Below are positions 58,526-64,000 of a stretch of DNA of 64,000 nt, piece after piece. The notes beneath the pieces are model-generated. The model was not told the DNA's origin and made no database searches. It worked only from the letters and a program-made list of their open reading frames with translations. Both the position numbers and the translations under genes were made by a program. Source of the stretch: Ascochyta rabiei (taxonomy: Eukaryota; Ascomycota; Dothideomycetes; Pleosporales; Didymellaceae); contig NC_082406.1 in assembly GCF_004011695.2 (NCBI RefSeq), forward strand, positions 1-64,000, given 5' to 3'. The number at the start of each line of letters is the position of its first letter. Position 1 is the first letter of the stretch.

Positions 58526-58820
58526 TGTAACAACACAGGATAATAGAAGTCTCTAAAAGGGGTAGGTATCTGCTACGAGGTGTATAGGAGCACAAGGATA
58601 GTTTACACAGAGAATTGTTCTATTTCTATAGGTCTTATATAAAAGAATACTTAAAACTAGCTCTCTAAACCTGTTAGCTTTGTGCCTTTTATACCTTATA
58701 AGAGTTAGGAAGAATTAGAGTGCTGGCCTAGGGTGTGGGGTGGACACGGGTGTAACGGCACCGAGTCGGTGATGAGTCGGAGAGGAATCGGATAAGGCTT
58801 TAGGTGACTGGTGCGTTACA
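58526..58820 (-). repeat. LTR (5' LTR of the minus-strand element), 295 bp
   Basis: Near-identical partner of 51,670-51,965. It keeps a CpG-rich stretch (CACCGAGTCGGTGATGAGTC, about 58,759) where the other LTR has CACTAAGTTAGTAATAAGTT. Elsewhere it is the more mutated copy. The flanking CTAAG duplication is intact. Confidence 0.93.
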
Positions 58821-58825
58821 CTAAG

Positions 58826-59980
58826 CATCTACACTAAATTAAGCTATTTCTAGATTTGTAAAATAATAGAATAGCTAAGATGTAGTAAATGCTATATTAA
58901 GGTAGTAGTAGAAATACTTCTTTAGTTTTTTGAAATCTGTATAGTAGATTATATAGCACCTTAGGTGCATACCCAGCAAATTACATTAAGAAACACGCTA
59001 TCTAGGTTATACCAACAGAGTTCTAGGTTAAATTCGGTAGTAATAGCAACTATAGTTTTAAATAACTATACAGCAAGGACTATAGTAGATTTCAAGAAAG
59101 TTAAATTCTTTACGTATTAATCTCCAAGTATATAGATCCTTGCTTTATATTTAACAAAGTAAATTTCCTTAGTTTAATTTGTAATCAAGACCTATTCAAG
59201 CAGCAGAGAGTCTATTCAGGTGTTTTATTACTTTGCTTGCTTCTAGATGTTCTTTTTAATAAGTGTATTTATCTCTTTTTTACACGACTACTATAATAGA
59301 GCGCTCAATAGGTAATAGGGAAGATCCTTCTACTTTCTTAGAAGCAGATGGAATCTAGTTGTGGTGTACCTAGGGCTTAGCTTAGATAATTAGTTCTTCT
59401 GTTCTTAGGATTAAGGCAGTATTAACAATATAAACAGTAAGCAACTCTTTTCCCTAGCTCTTATATTTACTTAAATGTTGAAATAATAGGTAGGGTATTT
59501 AGATAAACCTTTTTCTATTAAGAGCTAATTTTAGTGTACCGTCCTACACCTTTATTGCAGTAAGTCAGCTTAATACGCTCTTAGTTCCTAAGCTAGTAGC
59601 TCTGTCTTAGATATAGACCCTAGATTCAACAATTAAACGCACGTCTCCTACTTACCTTATCTACTGAAAATTGTTTTCAATAAGAAGGTATTAGTAAGAC
59701 AGGTTTTTATAGATAAAAATTCTTAGTTTCTTATAGCTTACTCCCTTCTTAAATAGTTAAGTAAACATACTGTAAAACGCTAGCTAGATTAATCTTCTCT
59801 TAAATAGGAGCTCTACTGGCTATGTATAGCTTGCCTAGTTTAGGTATTTAGTTTAGGAAAAGTAGGCCTGTTTCTTAGCGTTGGTCCACACAGACCTCTA
59901 GTAGCTTACTAGCTAAGCTAGTCGCGTATAATGCCTCTTTCTTAGAGGCTTCCTTACTATTACTAGATTAGCAATCTAGT
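58826..59980. other. Decayed sequence, possibly LINE 5' part
   Basis: No intact frame is seen. A plus-strand reading near 59,360-59,400 (YLGLSLDN) and the join to the RNase H relic downstream suggest degraded non-LTR reverse transcriptase, but I cannot support boundaries. Confidence 0.35.
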
Positions 59981-61170
59981 AATTAAGGTTCTTCCTAAGT
60001 GTTACCCCCAAGCTGTACTAAAGGACTAGTACTTCTACCTCTAGAACAAGGCTATATTATACCAGGCAGAAATCTCAAGGCTACTAAAAGAAGAAGAGGC
60101 AAAAATACACAAAACGCAGATGCTATAAAAAGTAGGAAACAACGTACTTGCTATCTACACAGACGCTTCTTCTATAAAGAAAGGCACAAGCATGGTGTGG
60201 GGGAGAAAAATGGTGTTAAAAGCCGAATAGTAGTCGGAGGCAGGTTATGTAGTAAGCCAGTACTCTGTTAGGGGTTGGCGATAACCCATCGGAGCACAAT
60301 CATCTAACAACAACAGAACAATAACAGAATAACAACACGTAATAGATAGTTACATCTAGTTCTATTCTTTATCCGACCTGGTATAGAACTACCCGTACCT
60401 AAAATGTATCTACCTAATACTCTTCTACAATGGGAGTAGGGGTTACAATCCTAGACTATAAGCAACAGGCTCTAGAAATCTACTTTATAAGCTATAAAAT
60501 TAGCAAAGGCTAAATTGTATACAACAAAGAACTAGAAGGTATAATAAAAGGCTTTAAAATTGCAGCTACTATAGGTACAGAAACACAGAACATATAAGTC
60601 TTTTTAGATAACTAAGCAGTAATCCTAAGACTAAAAGCTCCCTTAAACAAACCTGGAGAGGCTTAGCAAATACGCTGTAAAGAAGCAACTAAAACTAATA
60701 AAGACAAAGGCGCTAAGATTAGCCTTAAATAGGCCCTAGGACACTAAAACATTGCAGGAAACAAGAAAGCAGACTGTTTAGAAAGAGAAGCAACTAAAAA
60801 GAGGCCTACCTTTAATACAATAAGCACTGCTGTAACTAGCCCTTAAATTAAAGCTATTACAATAAAAGAGCGGCAACACAAACTAGACACCTACACAGCT
60901 AAAGTTATTCTAAGAAAAACAAGCACCTATGCAGTAAAATACTGGCTAGAATTAACAAACAGCATAAAACTACTAAAAAGCACTAACAGAGAGGTAGCTA
61001 GCGCCTTTACTAACTGAAACTAGGACATAGCTACAATAAGGCACACCTACACGATATATAGAAGGTAGATAACAATAGAAATATCTACAGCCACATATAA
61101 GCATTACAGCGCCTTCTACTTAGCTGTAAAGAATACAGCTAAGTAAGAATAATAATGCAAGACAGCTTAT
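59980..61170 (+). mobile_element. LINE (non-LTR retrotransposon) relic with RNase H domain
   Basis: An IYTDAS segment (about 60,155) followed by gapped similarity to an I/Tad-type RNase H is visible: NKELEGI, VFLDN*AVILRL (about 60,600-60,640) and ALGH*NIAGNKKADCL (canonical PGHxxIxGNExAD; about 60,730-60,780). Frames are broken by TAG/TAA and by an unrelated-looking 44-bp TGTTAG...CTAACA segment at 60,266-60,309. The 90-codon frame at 59,999-60,271 is in the wrong frame and is not a gene. Confidence 0.65.
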
Positions 61171-64000
61171 AAGGACAAATGATAACAATAGCCCTACTGC
61201 TACACACAAACTAAGGAATTATAGCTACTCTAGCTTTTATTTTAGAGAGTAAAGTAGGTACACGCAAGTGGTACCTATAGCAAGCAACACACACCTAAAC
61301 TCCTTTGTTTAATACTAAGAGCATAGGCTCTTAATATAGGACTGCGAACGCAAGTCTACTATACCTCTTTATAAACACACTCCTTAAATTATTAGAGTAG
61401 CTTAATTGCTCTGATCTTATATAGTGTAACAAGCTCGTAGAGCTAGGCTTAGTTAATTAATCGTATTTAATTAGTGTCTCTATACAGGCTGATGTCCTGC
61501 GTTGTATATACACAAAGGAGATTTACACGTTACACAATCTTACTAAACAAGCAGTAAAGGTACTTGGGAGGAGCTTAGTTTATAAGGAGTGGCTTACTAT
61601 AGATGACTAGCTCTGCACAGTTCTAAGCGGCTTACAGCGGATAATCAGCTCTGACCACATACGAGCCTTAGTGTGTAGGTCCACACGCTCGCTTGCGCGA
61701 CATATAATCCTAGACTTATACAGGACTTTAAACTCATCAATTAATTAAATAACCCCCTAAACTGTTACTTAGCACTTAAACTAATTAACAGGTCTACTTT
61801 AAGAGGGAGCTTAATTACTTCTCTTACATCTAATATCTTACCAGGTTTGTAAATTATATTCACTACTATTTTTACATCTTTAATTAGTAGAGTAGTAAAC
61901 TTCTCTAATTTGTTTTCAACAAGCTTATTCTTAAACATTACGCTACTCGTTATAAATACCTAGTTGTGTTTAGGGATCTATATTAAGTATATGTTAGAAG
62001 CTTAATACCAAACAAAGTAAATACTTTGTCTTGTTAAATTTACTTCAAGTCTTCTTCTATATCGCTTTACTTTATTCCTATTTAGAGGGTATACTTGTTA
62101 GCGATAGGCGTATATCCTGCTCTAATTATATTCTAGGTTAGCAGTTAGTTCTCTTGTTCGATCTAGTTAAAACCAGTAGAGATTTAAGTAAAGTAGCATT
62201 TAAGCTCTTTATTAGGGCTTTATATAATGTTTTAGTAAGTTAGACTTAAATAATAGAGCTATGTTACTGCATCTATAACCTTAGCCTAGAGCTTCTTAGG
62301 TAGATTTTTACTGCCCCTTATTGTTTTAAATATAGTAATTATCTTTTAACCTAAGTTTTCTAACTGCCTGTTTAGCTTATGTGAGGATATTTGCCCAGAC
62401 TCTATATCTATCTTATTATTAATTACCCATCGCTTCTATAAGCAGCTTCCTTACCAAAAGAGAATAGTAGAGATATTATCCTAGCTAGGATTGCGGATTT
62501 AGAGCCTGTACTAGGTAAGTGCCAACCTTAAAAAAGTGGTTAGAGCCTGTAGGATCTAAATTTAAATCATTCGTTATAGTATGTAAGAACGGAGCTTCCC
62601 ACTAAAGTAGTCCCTAATTAACAGTTTCTTTGATTTTCTACCCCTACCTATAGGCATATTAAACAAATCGCAGTTAATCCGCTCAGATAGCTAAGGAGGC
62701 TTTTCTTACTTCTGTCTAGATAATTTTTGCTTAGCATAGGTCGTAGCGCAGACTTTGTAGTGTTTTTCAAGTGTTCTAGTAATACGCACGCTGCGCGCTT
62801 ATTGTACTAGTTTTTAGAGAGCTTTATGGCCTTAAATACCTTCTTAGGCGTGCTATAGTTGCTTATAGAAGTTGCGTAGGTATAAGTGGGATAGTTATTA
62901 AATTGTTACTGTGTTAAGAAGTACATTAAAGGTAAGTGGTTTGAAATTAAAGAAAATAAGGTTGTAAGCGCACTTTAGGGTAGTACACGCTACGCTCCTA
63001 TTTAGAATGATTTATGTGCTCTACCCTAAGTAATTTGTTCAACTCTAGATACTAAAATCCTTTTTTTTATAGATGTGCCTTGAAAATGATATTAGCGTTT
63101 TAACCTTCTTTTACTTGTACACACCTATAGAGTAGATTTTCTAAATGTAGGCTATGCTTTCTATACAAAGCATTTTTAATTAAAGCAGCTCCTTCTCTTA
63201 ATATAGAAAACACCTACATACCTGCCTCTACTATTTTAGATATATTAGTTAGGCAGAAGGATCTAAGTACTAGCAGATCCGCGCTGTTAAGTAGGTAGGC
63301 AGCAGCTCTAATGTCTAAAATTGTACTGTTTTAAAGTATATAAGCGTCAAAATCCAGAAGGTAGTAGATCTCTAGTTTCTTAGGAGATTTGCTTATTATT
63401 TTTAAAATATTAGAGCTGCCTTTATAATGCCTAGAAACTTAGCTTTAGATGAGATATTAGTTGATGTAGCTGTCAATGCTAGTAGAGGTCTTAATCCCAG
63501 TTTAGCTGCTTGATTACTTGTCTAAACTTAGTAGATTGCTTATTTTTAAGTCTAGGAAGTATTTTACTAGAATGGTATTTGCTTATCAAAAAGGGTAGAA
63601 ATGAGTTTTCTTTAGCTGCTAATTCTCGGCTCTAATATTTAGTTGATTTAAGCTATAATCCTCTTCTTTCTTCTTTTAAGGGTAGGCGAAGTGATTTAAT
63701 CTTCTAGGGTTGCTTATAGGAGATCCTTTAGAAGTACTGTTCCAGTATAGGTATTAAAGCATCTCGTTTCGCAGGCACATTAGGAGAGAGAGAGAGAGAG
63801 AAGGAGGATAGATGTAGATAGATTGATTAATAGATAGGCTAATAGTAAGGTGTCTATCGATTAGATAGATGGATGCCCCTCTTATACCTAGCATCTAAAA
63901 AATTATTAAGGGAATCTCTCTATGTACTAGTATTACCGGGGTAGTCACTCTGTGCACTAGCACAGTACCTAAAGAGCTACTAAAGGTGGTAAATACTACT
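61171..64000. other. Decayed repetitive sequence, no gene recognised
   Basis: AT-rich and stop-laden on both strands. Minus-strand readings near 61,750-61,900 and 63,380-63,480 keep short open stretches (LPLKVDLLISLSAK; ISKSPKKLEIYYLLDFDAYI), suggesting a dead minus-strand transposon gene of unknown type. A (GA)n microsatellite lies at 63,784-63,801 and a GATAGATTGATTAATAGATA-like cluster at about 63,820-63,880. Confidence 0.4.

Larger units (their letters stand above)
51665..58825 (-). mobile_element. Structurally complete, mutated Ty3/gypsy chromovirus with TSDs
   Basis: The element spans 51,670-58,820 and is flanked by the 5-bp duplication CTAAG (51,665-51,669 and 58,821-58,825). Reading the minus strand from right to left: 5' LTR, gag with a CCHC knuckle in which His has become Tyr (CYNCGKAGYFAKDC, about 57,195-57,236), and reverse transcriptase with YLDN in place of YLDD (about 55,670). 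Next come RNase H (about 55,000-55,300), integrase zinc motif CEQYVRNCIPC (about 54,420-54,450), integrase core and chromodomain (about 53,270-53,480). A polypurine tract (reverse of CTACCCCCCCTCTTA, 51,966-51,980) then abuts the 3' LTR. Numerous stops make it non-autonomous. The order RT-RNase H-integrase-chromodomain is that of chromoviruses. Confidence 0.9.

Noticed and set aside
59999..60271. 90-codon plus-strand frame
   Set aside because: The RNase H similarity (IYTDAS) lies in a different frame of the same strand, so this frame is incidental.
1..64000. rRNA or tRNA genes
   Set aside because: I saw no recognisable rRNA core sequence or convincing tRNA cloverleaf with A and B boxes. A dedicated scan was not possible.

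Overview
The window is a chromosome end of a filamentous ascomycete-like fungus. It opens on a (CCCTAA)n telomere and carries several telomere-linked RecQ-type helicase genes. It also contains Ty3/gypsy chromoviruses and a LINE relic. Nonsense codons and paired-copy differences follow the C-to-T pattern of repeat-induced point mutation (RIP). I cannot name the species.

Bases 1-32,050 are nested subtelomeric units. Each complete unit has a pyrimidine-rich tract essentially without G on the + strand, then a GC-rich transition zone with degenerate repeats, then a divergent gene pair. The pair is a minus-strand helicase (OrsD-type zinc-finger N-terminus, a tyrosine-recombinase-like middle, a RecQ-like helicase with C-terminal zinc cysteines) and a plus-strand partner of about 560 residues with no family I recognise. 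Unit 1 is 108-12,443 and unit 2 is 12,444 to about 26,000. A truncated helicase (26,210-29,232) and a third pair (29,686-32,048) follow. All helicase copies here are broken, mostly by in-frame stops. Partner copy 2 (24,109-25,794) is the only intact partner.

Bases 32,050-45,700 form an AT-rich island strikingly poor in CA, TG and CG dinucleotides. It holds an intact 2,125-codon helicase of the same architecture (36,504-42,881, minus). Head to head with it is a 182-codon, three-exon gene whose splicing I reconstructed (43,705-44,368, plus). There is also a small Ser-rich coiled-coil exon (33,389-33,641, minus) and several tandem-repeat blocks.

Bases 45,700-64,000 are decayed transposons. A + strand Ty3/gypsy relic runs to a probable 3' LTR at 49,366-49,561, followed by a long palindrome centred at 50,032 with telomere-like arms. 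A structurally complete but mutated minus-strand Ty3 chromovirus occupies 51,670-58,820, with 5-bp target-site duplications. After it come a LINE RNase H relic (about 60,000-61,170) and unrecognised decayed sequence.

The main theme is a subtelomeric two-gene module: a DNA-processing helicase plus a partner whose C-terminus resembles a PCNA-binding (PIP) motif beside an acidic SUMO-interaction-like motif. Most copies have been destroyed by RIP-like mutation. One helicase survives, in sequence with almost no RIP target dinucleotides left.
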